Below, in pieces: positions 49,799-57,372 of a stretch of DNA of 64,000 nucleotides. The stretch covers positions 496,001-560,000 of the forward strand of contig CANMMR010000001.1 in assembly GCA_947499095.1 (NCBI GenBank). Direction: 5' to 3'. This DNA comes from an uncultured Erythrobacter sp. (GTDB lineage: Bacteria; Pseudomonadota; Alphaproteobacteria; Sphingomonadales; Sphingomonadaceae). Under the pieces are notes generated by a model. That model made no database searches and was not told the DNA's origin. It saw nothing but the letters and a program-made list of their open reading frames with translations. The position numbers were made by a program, and so were the translations under genes. How positions within the stretch are numbered: position 1 is the first letter of the stretch; every line of letters starts with the position of its first letter.

Positions 49799-50442
49799 GC
49801 TCTTGGCGCAGCAAGCGGCGGATCTGGGATATTTCGCAAACGCTCCGCCGGGGATTGCCCGTCTGGCCCGGCGACACCGATTTTACGTTCGAGCGGACGT
49901 GGAAGATGGAGGACGGATCGCCGGTCAATGTCGGGCGGATGACCATGAGCACCCATTCGGGCACCCACGGCGATGCGCCGCTGCATTATGCTGCCGACGC
50001 GCCGGATATCGCGAGCGTGGAACTCGACCCCTATATTGGCGAGTGCCTGATCGTGGACGCGACCGGCGTGACCGGAGGACAAGTCGATGTCGGCGACCTG
50101 CCGCATATCGAGAGTGCCGACCGTGTGCTGTTCCGCACCTTCGAGCGTTTCCCGCACGACGAGTGGGACAGCAGCTTCACGGCGATTGCCGCCGAAACGA
50201 TCGAATGGCTCGCGCTGCAAGGCGTCAAGTTGATCGGTACCGACGCGCCGAGCGTCGATCCGCAGGACAGCAAGACAATGGCGGCGCACAAGGCGGTTCT
50301 GGAGCATGACATGCGCATCCTCGAAGGGCTGGTGCTGGATGACGTGCCGGAGGGGCGTTACGAGCTGGTCGCGCTGCCGCTCAAAGTAGCGGGTGGCGAT
50401 GCGGGCCTGTGCCGCGCGATCCTGCGGGAGCTGACAGAATGA
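49795..50442 (+). CDS. kynB: Kynurenine formamidase
   Basis: A 215-residue cyclase-fold hydrolase that removes formate from N-formylkynurenine. Metal-binding motif MSTHSGTHGDAPLHYAADAP (HxGTHxDxP, residues about 47-66) and a late SVDPQDSKTMAAHKAVLEHD. ATGA overlaps link it with kynA and kynU, so the three enzymes are made together. Confidence 0.96.
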   Translation: MSSWRSKRRIWDISQTLRRGLPVWPGDTDFTFERTWKMEDGSPVNVGRMTMSTHSGTHGDAPLHYAADAPDIASVELDPYIGECLIVDATGVTGGQVDVGDLPHIESADRVLFRTFERFPHDEWDSSFTAIAAETIEWLALQGVKLIGTDAPSVDPQDSKTMAAHKAVLEHDMRILEGLVLDDVPEGRYELVALPLKVAGGDAGLCRAILRELTE

Positions 50443-51656
50443 TCGAGCGCGCGCGCATCCTCGACGCCGGCGACCCGCTAGCCCAGTACCGCGAACGGTT
50501 CCACGTGCCCGAGGGCGTGATCTATCTCGATGGCAATTCGCTCGGCTGCCTGCCGAAAGCGACGCCCGGCCGGCTGGCCAAGGTCGTGCAGGATGAGTGG
50601 GGCGAGGGGCTGATCCGCAGCTGGAACGCCGCCGGCTGGATAGACCTGCCCCAGCGCGTCGGCGCGAAGATCGCTCCGCTGATCGGCGCGACGCCGCATG
50701 AGGTGATCGTTGCCGACAGCGTTTCGGTGAACCTGTTCAAGCTGATCAGCGCGGCGCTGATGATGCGCCCCGGTCGCAAGGTCGTGCTGAGCGAGCCGGG
50801 CAATTTCCCGACCGACATCTACATGATCGAAGGGTTGGAGGCGCAGGGCCTCGCGGAGCGGCGGCTGGCCTCACGCCAGAGCCTGATCGATGCGCTCGAC
50901 GACGATGTCGCGCTGCTGCTGCTGACCCATGCCCATTACAAGACTGGCGAGTTGTTCGACATGGCCGCGCTGACCGAGGCGGCGCATCAGGCGGGTGCGC
51001 TGGTGTTGTGGGACCTGTCGCATTCCGGGGGCGCGCTCCCGGTCGACCTGAATGCTTCCGAAGCGGATTTCGCCGTCGGGTGCGGTTACAAATACTTCAA
51101 CGGCGGCCCCGGAGCACCGGCCTATGCCTTCATCGCCGAGCGGCATCATGGCGATACACGCCAACCCCTGAGCGGATGGATGGGGCATGCCCGTCCGTTT
51201 GCCTTCAGTGACGATTACGAGCCCGCACCGGGGGTCGATTGCCTGCTCTGCGGCACACCCGGCATCCTCGGCCTCGCGGCGCTGGAAGTCGGAGTAGATT
51301 TAATCGCCGAGATCGGCATCGAGCGGCTCCATGCGAAATCGCAGGCATTGTCCGAGTTCTTCCGGCAATGCCTTGCAGAAGCGGAGCTCGATCTGGACCT
51401 CGTGAGCCCGACAGATCCTGCGGAACGGGGCAGCCAGCTCTCGTTCCGCCATCCGGAAGCCTACGCGATTTGCCAAGCGCTGATCGCGCGCGGAGTGATC
51501 GGCGATTTTCGCGATCCCGACATCCTGCGGTTCGGCTTCGCGCCCGCCTATCTCCGGTTTGCGGACATGGCCGACGCAGTGCGGCATTTGGCCGAAGTGC
51601 TCGAGACCGGCGAATGGCAGCGCGCGGAATTTCGCGAGCGAACCGCGGTCACCTGA
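50439..51656 (+). CDS. kynU: Kynureninase
   Basis: A 405-residue PLP enzyme that cleaves kynurenine to anthranilate and alanine. Motifs are VIYLDGNSLGCLP near the N-terminus, LTHAHYKTGELFDMAALTEA, VLWDLSHSGGALPVDLNASE (Asp for PLP) and the Schiff-base lysine in AVGCGYKYFNGGPGAPAYAF. No anthranilate-degrading genes follow in the window. The start at 50439 overlaps kynB. Confidence 0.96.
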   Translation: MIERARILDAGDPLAQYRERFHVPEGVIYLDGNSLGCLPKATPGRLAKVVQDEWGEGLIRSWNAAGWIDLPQRVGAKIAPLIGATPHEVIVADSVSVNLFKLISAALMMRPGRKVVLSEPGNFPTDIYMIEGLEAQGLAERRLASRQSLIDALDDDVALLLLTHAHYKTGELFDMAALTEAAHQAGALVLWDLSHSGGALPVDLNASEADFAVGCGYKYFNGGPGAPAYAFIAERHHGDTRQPLSGWMGHARPFAFSDDYEPAPGVDCLLCGTPGILGLAALEVGVDLIAEIGIERLHAKSQALSEFFRQCLAEAELDLDLVSPTDPAERGSQLSFRHPEAYAICQALIARGVIGDFRDPDILRFGFAPAYLRFADMADAVRHLAEVLETGEWQRAEFRERTAVT

Positions 51657-51696
51657 ACGCCCCGACATCGTTTCGTCGCAATCGCGCATTTCGGAT

Positions 51697-51749
51697 TTGA
51701 CCGGCCTCCTTATTTTCGCCACAATTGATCCACCTGCCACATTTGGCAG
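51697..51749 (+). promoter_or_regulatory. Promoter and 5' hairpin of the acidic lipoprotein gene
   Basis: TTGACC (51697-51702) and CACAAT (51720-51725) are spaced by 17 bases. The expected leader begins near 51732 with a hairpin CTGCCA-CATT-TGGCAG (51734-51749), followed by AAGGGG and the ATG. A 5' hairpin of this kind often stabilises an abundant mRNA. Confidence 0.55.
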
Positions 51750-51766
51750 AATCAAGGGGATACCTC

Positions 51767-52042
51767 ATGAAATTCAACCACATTACTCTCGTCGCTTCGG
51801 CTTTCGCATTCGCAGCACTCGGTGCCTGCGCCGAAAGCGAGCAGGAAGCTCAGGAAGATCTGGTCGAACAGCAGGCCGAATCGCAGGAAGACCTGCTTGA
51901 AGAACAGGCCGACCTCGCCGAAGCACAGGGCGACGAAGCGGCTGAAGAAGCTCTCGACGCCGAAGCCGATGCCATGGGCGAAATGGGCGACGAAGCAGAA
52001 GACGCCGTCGACGAAGGCGCGATGGACGAAACCGGCATGTAA
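51767..52042 (+). CDS. Small acidic lipoprotein with heptad-like repeats
   Basis: A 91-residue lipoprotein (lipobox LGACAES, Cys at about residue 21). The mature chain is extremely acidic and contains two near-identical units, AQEDLVEQQA and SQEDLLEEQA, then DLAEAQGDEAAEEALDAEAD and a C-terminal GEMGDEAEDAVDEG. It is likely a helical surface or periplasmic protein. It has a good promoter and a strong terminator of its own, which suggests high expression. No family was recognised. Confidence 0.8.
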   Translation: MKFNHITLVASAFAFAALGACAESEQEAQEDLVEQQAESQEDLLEEQADLAEAQGDEAAEEALDAEADAMGEMGDEAEDAVDEGAMDETGM

Positions 52043-52078
52043 TCGGTTGGCCTGCTGGAATATTACCAGCGGGAATTC

Positions 52079-52117
52079 AGGCGGCGCCAGTCTCCGGACC
52101 GGTGCCGCCTTCTTTTT
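52079..52117 (+). terminator. Terminator of the acidic lipoprotein gene
   Basis: A 10-bp stem (AGGCGGCGCC with GGTGCCGCCT, one G-T pair) and a 12-base loop are followed by TCTTTTT. Confidence 0.85.
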
Positions 52118-52151
52118 GGCTCAGGTATGATCGTGCAAGTCGTGGGCGGAC

Positions 52152-52418
52152 CTACTTATCCAAGCTGGAGAGATATTCCTCGACAGTCATGGCATCTTCA
52201 TAGCCTTCATCGCCCGGGCGCAGGCACTCGCCCGATCCGACGACAGAACCGAAGATGCCGCCTTTCAGTTCGGGTTCCTTGACCCGCACGCGAACGTCGT
52301 CGCCGTAGGACGCGCATTGCTGAGCGATCTCACGGCTGAGGTCTTTTTTCGTCGCGCCGACGCAGCTGCTCACGGCTGCCGCCGTCACGAAACAGGCAAA
52401 TATCGAAAATTTGTGCAT
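52152..52418 (-). CDS. Small lipoprotein of unknown function
   Basis: An 88-residue lipoprotein (IFACFVTAAAVSSCVGATKK; lipobox Cys at about residue 19). The mature part has two further cysteines in IAQQCASYGDDVRV and VVGSGECLRPGDEGYED, possibly a disulfide. The C-terminus is acidic. No family was recognised. It is convergent with the acidic lipoprotein gene across its terminator. Confidence 0.75.
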   Translation of the reverse strand: MHKFSIFACFVTAAAVSSCVGATKKDLSREIAQQCASYGDDVRVRVKEPELKGGIFGSVVGSGECLRPGDEGYEDAMTVEEYLSSLDK

Positions 52419-52544
52419 GTCGTTGGCTTCCAGGCATCAGGTTCGATGCACGGCGACAAATAATCGGTGTAAGTTGGCGAAACCAGCCGGAAAACTAAGC
52501 GCGAACCTGGAGTTCCACGATTTTTCTGTCTTGTTGCCGGGGCG

Positions 52545-53153
52545 CTACTCTTCCAGCTCGATGTCCCAATAGAGCCAGTCGCGCCAGGTTTCGTGCAAGT
52601 AGTTCGGCGGGAATTGCTTGCCGTGCTGTTGCAATTGCCAGTGGGTCGGCCGGATCGGCTTGGCATAGAGTTGCATGTTCGCCTGCTTCGGCGTGCGGCC
52701 GCCCTTCTTCAGGTTGCACGGCGCGCAGGCGGTGGCGATGTTCTCCCACGTGGTCTTGCCACCGAGGCGGCGGGGGATCACGTGGTCGAAGGTCAGATTG
52801 CCCATCTCGCCGCAGAACTGGCAGCTGAAGCGATCGCGCAGGAAAACGTTGAAGCGCGTGAAGGCGGGAAACTCGCTCGGCTTCACATATTGCTTCAGCG
52901 CGATCACGCTGGGAATCTTCATGTCGAGATTGGGCGAATGGACTTCGCGCTCGTAGCTGGCGATCACATCGACCCGGTCGAGGAAGATCGCCTTGATCGC
53001 GGTTTGCCAGGGCCACAGGCTGAGCGGGTAGTAGGATAGCGGTGTGTAGTCGGCATTCAGGACGAGGGACGGACACGACTGCAAATTGCGCGTCGGATCC
53101 TCGGCACTACTTCGAAACCTTGCGGCTCTCTCCAGCAGTTCGGCCCTGAACAT
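52545..53153 (-). CDS. HNH endonuclease family protein
   Basis: A 202-residue protein. The HNH/zinc site is CQFCGEMGNLTFDHVIPRRL, then GGKTTWENIATACAPCNLKK (residues about 115-155): two CxxC pairs frame the catalytic DH..N. The N-terminus (LVLNADYTPLSYYPLSLWPW) is typical of a widespread chromosomal HNH family of unknown role, distinct from phage homing nucleases. The start MFRAELLER at 53153 avoids running into the divergent gluQ promoter. Confidence 0.9.
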   Translation of the reverse strand: MFRAELLERAARFRSSAEDPTRNLQSCPSLVLNADYTPLSYYPLSLWPWQTAIKAIFLDRVDVIASYEREVHSPNLDMKIPSVIALKQYVKPSEFPAFTRFNVFLRDRFSCQFCGEMGNLTFDHVIPRRLGGKTTWENIATACAPCNLKKGGRTPKQANMQLYAKPIRPTHWQLQQHGKQFPPNYLHETWRDWLYWDIELEE

Positions 53154-53255
53154 GCGACACGCTCCTCCCGATGGATCTGAAAATGCACTTGCATCGAGAA
53201 GCGTCAAGACTGTTACAGACAGGCTATCCACAAACTTGTCCCGAGGATCGCCGCT

Positions 53256-54086
53256 TTGGCCGTCACCCGCTTCGCCCCCAGTCCCAATGGTCCACTGCAT
53301 CTCGGCCATGCCTATTCGGCGATTATCGCGTATGATCTGGCGAAGGAGAGGGGCGGGCAATTCCTGCTGAGGATAGAGGATATCGATGGCGCGCGATCGC
53401 GCCCTGAACTCGGCGACGAGTTCCGCCGCGACCTCGAGTGGCTCGGGCTCGAATGGGATGAAGTGCCCGCGCAATCGACCCGCCTGGAAAGCTATGACGA
53501 GGCTGCTCGAGAACTGCTGGAGGCAGGACTGCTCTATCCATGCACCTGCACACGGGCTGAAATCGAAGCCTTGAAACCACGGCTGGGACCGGAAGGCCTC
53601 GTGTATCCGGGCACCTGCAAGGGCCGCCTGCTCGATCCCGCGAAACCGGCGGCGCTGCGCCTCGATGTCGATCGCGCAACGGCGCAGGCAGGCGATCTCG
53701 ACTGGGACGACGAACTGGCCGGGCGCATGACGGCCGACCCGCGCGAAGCCGGCGATGTAGTGATCGTACGCAAGGATGCACCCGCCAGTTACCACCTTGC
53801 CGCCACGCTGGACGATGCGGCGGACGGCGTGACGCTGGTTACGCGCGGTCAGGACCTGTTTCCCGCGACCCATGTCCACCGCCTGCTCCAGGCGCTGCTC
53901 GGCCTGCCCGTGCCGCGCTGGCATCACCATGGGCTGCTAATAGACGAGAGTGGCAAGAAGCTCGCCAAGCGGCGCGGGTCGCCGTCTCTCGCGGAGCGCA
54001 GAAACAGTGGCGAGGATGGACTGTTGCTTGCCGAGCAAATGCGCTTGCACCGTTTTCCGGCTGGTATTTCGCTCGCCAGCACCTAA
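53256..54086 (+). CDS. gluQ: Glutamyl-Q tRNA(Asp) synthetase
   Basis: A 276-residue truncated glutamyl-tRNA synthetase homologue that attaches glutamate to the queuosine of tRNA(Asp). The HIGH-like motif is FAPSPNGPLHLGHAYSAI; a zinc site is formed by YPCTCTRAEIE and YPGTC; the KMSKS-like motif is DESGKKLAKRRGSPSLAE. The anticodon-binding half of GltX is absent, as expected. It starts with TTG at 53256 preceded by GAGGA; no upstream ATG preserves the motif spacing. Confidence 0.94.
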   Translation: MAVTRFAPSPNGPLHLGHAYSAIIAYDLAKERGGQFLLRIEDIDGARSRPELGDEFRRDLEWLGLEWDEVPAQSTRLESYDEAARELLEAGLLYPCTCTRAEIEALKPRLGPEGLVYPGTCKGRLLDPAKPAALRLDVDRATAQAGDLDWDDELAGRMTADPREAGDVVIVRKDAPASYHLAATLDDAADGVTLVTRGQDLFPATHVHRLLQALLGLPVPRWHHHGLLIDESGKKLAKRRGSPSLAERRNSGEDGLLLAEQMRLHRFPAGISLAST

Positions 54087-54098
54087 ATCGGGGGCATC

Positions 54099-54329
54099 AT
54101 GAACACATTCCTCGCCATCGTCCTCGTCGTCCTCATGATCCTCGTCGTCGTCAGCCTCGTGCGCGGCATCGTGGCGTTCCTGAAAAGCACGAAAGTCGAT
54201 CTCGAAAGCGGCGAGCAGGTCGATGCGACCGAGATGCAGCTGGCGCAGAACCGCGCGATGTTCGCCCGCGTGAAATACCAGGCACTGGCCATCGTTGTGG
54301 TCGCGATCATACTTGCCATCGCGAACTGA
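54099..54329 (+). CDS. HIG1-type twin transmembrane helix small protein
   Basis: A 76-residue protein with two membrane helices (FLAIVLVVLMILVVVSLVRG and YQALAIVVVAIILAIAN) and a loop with QLAQNRAMFARVKYQ, the hypoxia-induced gene 1 pattern (QNRxMRxRVxxQ). Mitochondrial relatives assist respiratory supercomplexes; alphaproteobacterial copies are uncharacterised. It lies 12 bases after gluQ and 21 bases before the adenosyltransferase gene. Confidence 0.9.
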   Translation: MNTFLAIVLVVLMILVVVSLVRGIVAFLKSTKVDLESGEQVDATEMQLAQNRAMFARVKYQALAIVVVAIILAIAN

Positions 54330-54350
54330 GCCCGACCAGGGCCTCGCGAC

Positions 54351-54929
54351 ATGGTCAAGCTAAACAAGATCTACACCCGCACCGGCGACGACGGCACGAC
54401 CGGCCTTGTCGACGGATCGCGCCTGCCCAAGCACGATGCACGCATGGTGGCGATCGGTGTCGTGGACGAAGCCAATAGCGCGCTCGGCCATGCAGCCGTA
54501 GCGCTGGCGCAGAGCGGCCATGCCGACGATCTGTTTCGTATCCAGAACGATTTGTTCGACGTCGGCGCGGATCTGGCGACGCCTGCCGCGGATGGCGACG
54601 ATTTCGCGCCTTCAGAAATGGTGCTGCGGATCGTTGCCAAGCAGGTCGATTGGCTGGAACAGGCGATCGACGCTGCAAACGAACGGCTGGAACCTCTGAC
54701 GAGCTTCGTCCTGCCGGGCGGCAGCGAAGGCGCGGCGCGGTTGCATATCGCGCGAGCCGCGGTCCGCCGCGCGGAACGGGCGATGACCGCGATGGCGGCA
54801 GATGTGCGCACCAATCCTCGAGCGCTCGCCTATATCAATCGCCTGTCGGACTACCTCTTCGTCCTCGCCCGCGTTGCCAATCGCGACGGGGCGGACGACG
54901 TCAAATGGGTGCCCGGCCAAAACCGCTGA
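54351..54929 (+). CDS. Cob(I)alamin adenosyltransferase, PduO type
   Basis: A 192-residue ATP:corrinoid adenosyltransferase that makes adenosylcobalamin. Signatures are KIYTRTGDDGTTGLVDGSRL at the N-terminus (ATP loop), AIGVVDEANSALGHA, SFVLPGGSEGAARLHIARAA and VRRAERA (catalytic Arg), and LNYINRLSDYLFVLAR-like YINRLSDYLFVLARVANRDG. The hydroxyacyl-CoA dehydrogenase gene downstream could belong with an acyl-CoA pathway, but no mutase is in the window. Confidence 0.95.
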   Translation: MVKLNKIYTRTGDDGTTGLVDGSRLPKHDARMVAIGVVDEANSALGHAAVALAQSGHADDLFRIQNDLFDVGADLATPAADGDDFAPSEMVLRIVAKQVDWLEQAIDAANERLEPLTSFVLPGGSEGAARLHIARAAVRRAERAMTAMAADVRTNPRALAYINRLSDYLFVLARVANRDGADDVKWVPGQNR

Positions 54930-54999
54930 AACGCGGCTAGCCAGCCCCTGTCGCCTTCGCTAGTGCAAGCGTTTTGCTGCAAGTGCGAAGGAATTTTCG

Positions 55000-55872
55000 A
55001 TGAGCAAGACGATCGGCATTATCGGCGCCGGACAGATGGGGTCGGGCATCGCCCAGACGGTGGCCGCGCATGGCATGCAGGTGCTGCTGGCCGACGTCGG
55101 CCTCGAAGTCGCCGAGAAAGCCCATGCCGGGATCGACAAAGCACTCGGCAAGCTGGTCGGCAAGGGCAAGATCGAGATTGCCGATGCCGAAGCGACGCTG
55201 AAGCGGATCAAGCCGGTCGGCGTCTATGCGCCGATGTCCGACGCAGACATCATCATCGAGGCAGCGACCGAGAAGGAAGAAATCAAGCAAGCCATCTTCG
55301 AAAAGGCGGGCGAAGTGCTGGCGCCGGACGCGATTATGGCCTCGAACACCAGCTCGATCCCCATCACGCGCATGGCGAACTACTCGCCCGATCCGGCGCG
55401 GTTTATCGGGCTGCACTTCTTCAATCCCGTCCCGGTGATGGGCCTGATCGAGGTCATTCCCGGCCTCGCCACAGCGCAGACGACCACCGATCGCATCACC
55501 GCCTTCGCCGAAGGACTGGGCAAGCAGGTGGTGCTGAGCCAGGACGAGCCCGGCTTCGTAGTCAACCGCATCCTGTTGCCGATGATCAACGAAGCGGTCT
55601 TCGTGCTCGGCCAGTCGACGGCGGGGATCGAGGATATCGACAAGGGCTGCCGGCTCGGCCTCAACCACCCGATGGGGCCGCTGCAACTGGCCGATTTCGT
55701 CGGGCTGGACACCTGCCTCGACATCATCATGGTGCTCTACAAGACGACGCGCGACGCGAAATACCGTCCTGCCCCGTTGTTGGTGAAATATGTCGAAGCC
55801 GGCTGGCTCGGCCGCAAGACCGGGCGCGGGTTTTACGACTACTCGGGCGACGAGCCTGTCGCGACGAGGTGA
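55000..55872 (+). CDS. 3-hydroxybutyryl-CoA dehydrogenase
   Basis: A 290-residue NAD(P)-dependent 3-hydroxyacyl-CoA dehydrogenase. The Rossmann loop is [20 protein letters not shown]. The catalytic His and Glu lie in [20 protein letters not shown], the Ser/Asn in [12 protein letters not shown], and the C-terminal helix domain has [20 protein letters not shown] and [18 protein letters not shown]. Length fits the short Hbd type used in polyhydroxybutyrate or butyrate metabolism and phenylacetate-type beta-oxidation. It is the last gene before a repeat-filled gap. Confidence 0.94.
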   Translation: MSKTIGIIGAGQMGSGIAQTVAAHGMQVLLADVGLEVAEKAHAGIDKALGKLVGKGKIEIADAEATLKRIKPVGVYAPMSDADIIIEAATEKEEIKQAIFEKAGEVLAPDAIMASNTSSIPITRMANYSPDPARFIGLHFFNPVPVMGLIEVIPGLATAQTTTDRITAFAEGLGKQVVLSQDEPGFVVNRILLPMINEAVFVLGQSTAGIEDIDKGCRLGLNHPMGPLQLADFVGLDTCLDIIMVLYKTTRDAKYRPAPLLVKYVEAGWLGRKTGRGFYDYSGDEPVATR

Positions 55873-55883
55873 TTTTTGTTTGC

Positions 55884-56104
55884 GTGCGGTCGGGACATTC
55901 TTCCCGATCTTGCGGCGGCACCAGCCCGCTCCCCCACTCGGCCACCCACGGCACTATACTGATTGGGTGGCCGGGTGGGGGAGTGGGCTAGTGCCGCAAG
56001 CCTTCGACGGATGTCGATGGCGCACCCAACAAAAACTCCGGGTGGGGGTGAGGGCTGGTGCCGTAGGGGCGGACGGATGTCCGGCCCGCACCCAACAAAC
56101 CACG
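55884..56104. repeat. Second repeat family: three related units, one inverted
   Basis: Two direct units of about 64 bases (about 55971-56036 and 56039-56100) share CCGGGTGGGGG, GTGCCG, GACGGATGTC and GCACCCAACAAA. A third, inverted, lies at 55884-55948. The inverted unit and the first direct unit make a long hairpin: 55909-55948 pairs with 55964-56000 around a 15-base loop, with a small insertion in one arm. It fills the gap after the dehydrogenase gene; no gene is seen here. Confidence 0.8.
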
Positions 56105-56154
56105 GAACCCCCGCCCCCGCCACGCCGTTGACCCTGCAAAGGAGATCACCCGCG

Positions 56155-56517
56155 ATGAGCGATACCACCAAGACCAACACCCCCGTCGGCGAAAGCAAGG
56201 AGGCGCGCATGGCTAATCTGGCGCCCGAGATGCACAACGACGAGCAGGACGACCACCGTAATCAAGCGCAGGAAGTTGCCGAGGAAGCGCAGTCGACCAC
56301 TACCGAGACCACCTCGCCCACTGAAAGCGTCAAGGGTGACAACAAGTCAGGCCTGATGGGCGATTCGACGCAGGACACGATCGATCATATGCGCGACATG
56401 GAAAGCTCGGGCCGGATCGACATGGGCGCCTATAAGGGCGAGCCGAACCATGACGACAATGTCGATAAATACGGCAAGGATAAGAAGCCGGATGGCCTTC
56501 GGGGCGACGGCACCTAA
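56155..56517 (+). CDS. Hydrophilic, probably disordered protein
   Basis: A 120-residue protein (MSDTTKTNTPVGESKEARMA) with almost no hydrophobic core and no Cys or Trp; it is rich in Asp, Glu, Lys, Ser, Thr and Gly, for example HNDEQDDHRNQAQEVAEEAQ. Such composition resembles stress-related hydrophilins. AAAGGAG precedes the start. The stop overlaps the convergent DUF202 gene by 4 bases. No family was recognised. Confidence 0.75.
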   Translation: MSDTTKTNTPVGESKEARMANLAPEMHNDEQDDHRNQAQEVAEEAQSTTTETTSPTESVKGDNKSGLMGDSTQDTIDHMRDMESSGRIDMGAYKGEPNHDDNVDKYGKDKKPDGLRGDGT

Positions 56518-56915
56518 CCGTTGTCGGTCATCACCCAAAGGCCGATGCTGAGGACAACCGAGCCAGTTGCCACGACATAGGCCATCGCGCGGAAGTTCAC
56601 GGTCGAAATGGCCTCGAATTCATGCGTATCCAGGCGGGCCAGCGTTTTGCATGCCCGCCTTTCTGCTTTTACCGCAAGCCACCCACCGCCGAGAATGAAC
56701 ACTGTCGCGATGAGCTTGGGCAACCATGAGGGGTCCCAAGCGCCGAACAGCGCCCTGAAACCGAGCCCGATCCCGATCGCGGCGAACGCCGTCCGCATCC
56801 AGCCAGCAAAAGTGCGCTCCATCGCCATGATGTTGCGATCTTCGGCGAGGTCCGTGCGGAATTCTGCCCACTCGGTGCTCTTGTCGGGTTTTTCTGGGGG
56901 GTCGTCCTGCGCCAT
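56514..56915 (-). CDS. YidH/DUF202 family membrane protein
   Basis: A 133-residue inner-membrane protein with three helices. The family pattern is RTDLAEDRNIMAMERTFAGW, followed by MRTAFAAIGIGLGFRALFG. The later helices are LIATVFILGGGWLAVKAERR and AMAYVVATGSVVLSIGLWVM. DUF202 proteins are widespread and uncharacterised. It is 35 bases downstream of the small membrane protein gene on the same strand. Confidence 0.88.
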   Translation of the reverse strand: MAQDDPPEKPDKSTEWAEFRTDLAEDRNIMAMERTFAGWMRTAFAAIGIGLGFRALFGAWDPSWLPKLIATVFILGGGWLAVKAERRACKTLARLDTHEFEAISTVNFRAMAYVVATGSVVLSIGLWVMTDNG

Positions 56916-56950
56916 GTGGCTATAAGCGATGGACGCGAGGCTAGGTTCCG

Positions 56951-57346
56951 CTAGCGGATTTCGGGCGCGGCACTGACCAGAGGTTGCGTATCGTTGATCA
57001 GATGGCTCTCGTCGACCGGCGAGGGTTCGACAAGTGCTGGCACTTGCGGCTCGGATTGCAGGGCGGCTTCACCCGGCGCGTCCGAAGAAGCATACCAGGC
57101 TTCAAGAGCGGCATCGTCCTGCCTGCTCCGACGAGCGGCAGGCGGCGGACCCTGGGTCACTTTCATCGCGCTTTGCTGAGCGGGCTCGAAGGCGGCGGTG
57201 GTCGCCATGCCGTTGTCAGATGCTTCCACCTGCTGCGCGATGATGCCAGGATCGTCCTCGCCGCCGATCAGCACGGCAACGAACCACAAGAACAGGCCGA
57301 CCATCAAGAGCTTCTTGCCGTGTGTAGTGAGGACACCGTCTTCCAT
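56951..57346 (-). CDS. Small membrane-anchored protein of unknown function
   Basis: A 131-residue protein with one N-terminal helix (KKLLMVGLFLWFVAVLIGGE, residues about 11-30). A Pro/Ala/Glu-rich, probably unstructured tail follows, containing QGPPPAARRSRQDDAALEAW. ATG at 57346 is preferred over the TTG nine bases upstream; neither has a strong ribosome site. It may form a unit with the DUF202 gene. No family was recognised. Confidence 0.65.
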   Translation of the reverse strand: MEDGVLTTHGKKLLMVGLFLWFVAVLIGGEDDPGIIAQQVEASDNGMATTAAFEPAQQSAMKVTQGPPPAARRSRQDDAALEAWYASSDAPGEAALQSEPQVPALVEPSPVDESHLINDTQPLVSAAPEIR

Positions 57347-57372
57347 GGTGCGCAATACTACCGCTCAGGAAG

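Noticed and set aside
55884-56104. CRISPR array
   Set aside because: Only three diverged units, one inverted, without regular spacers or cas genes.
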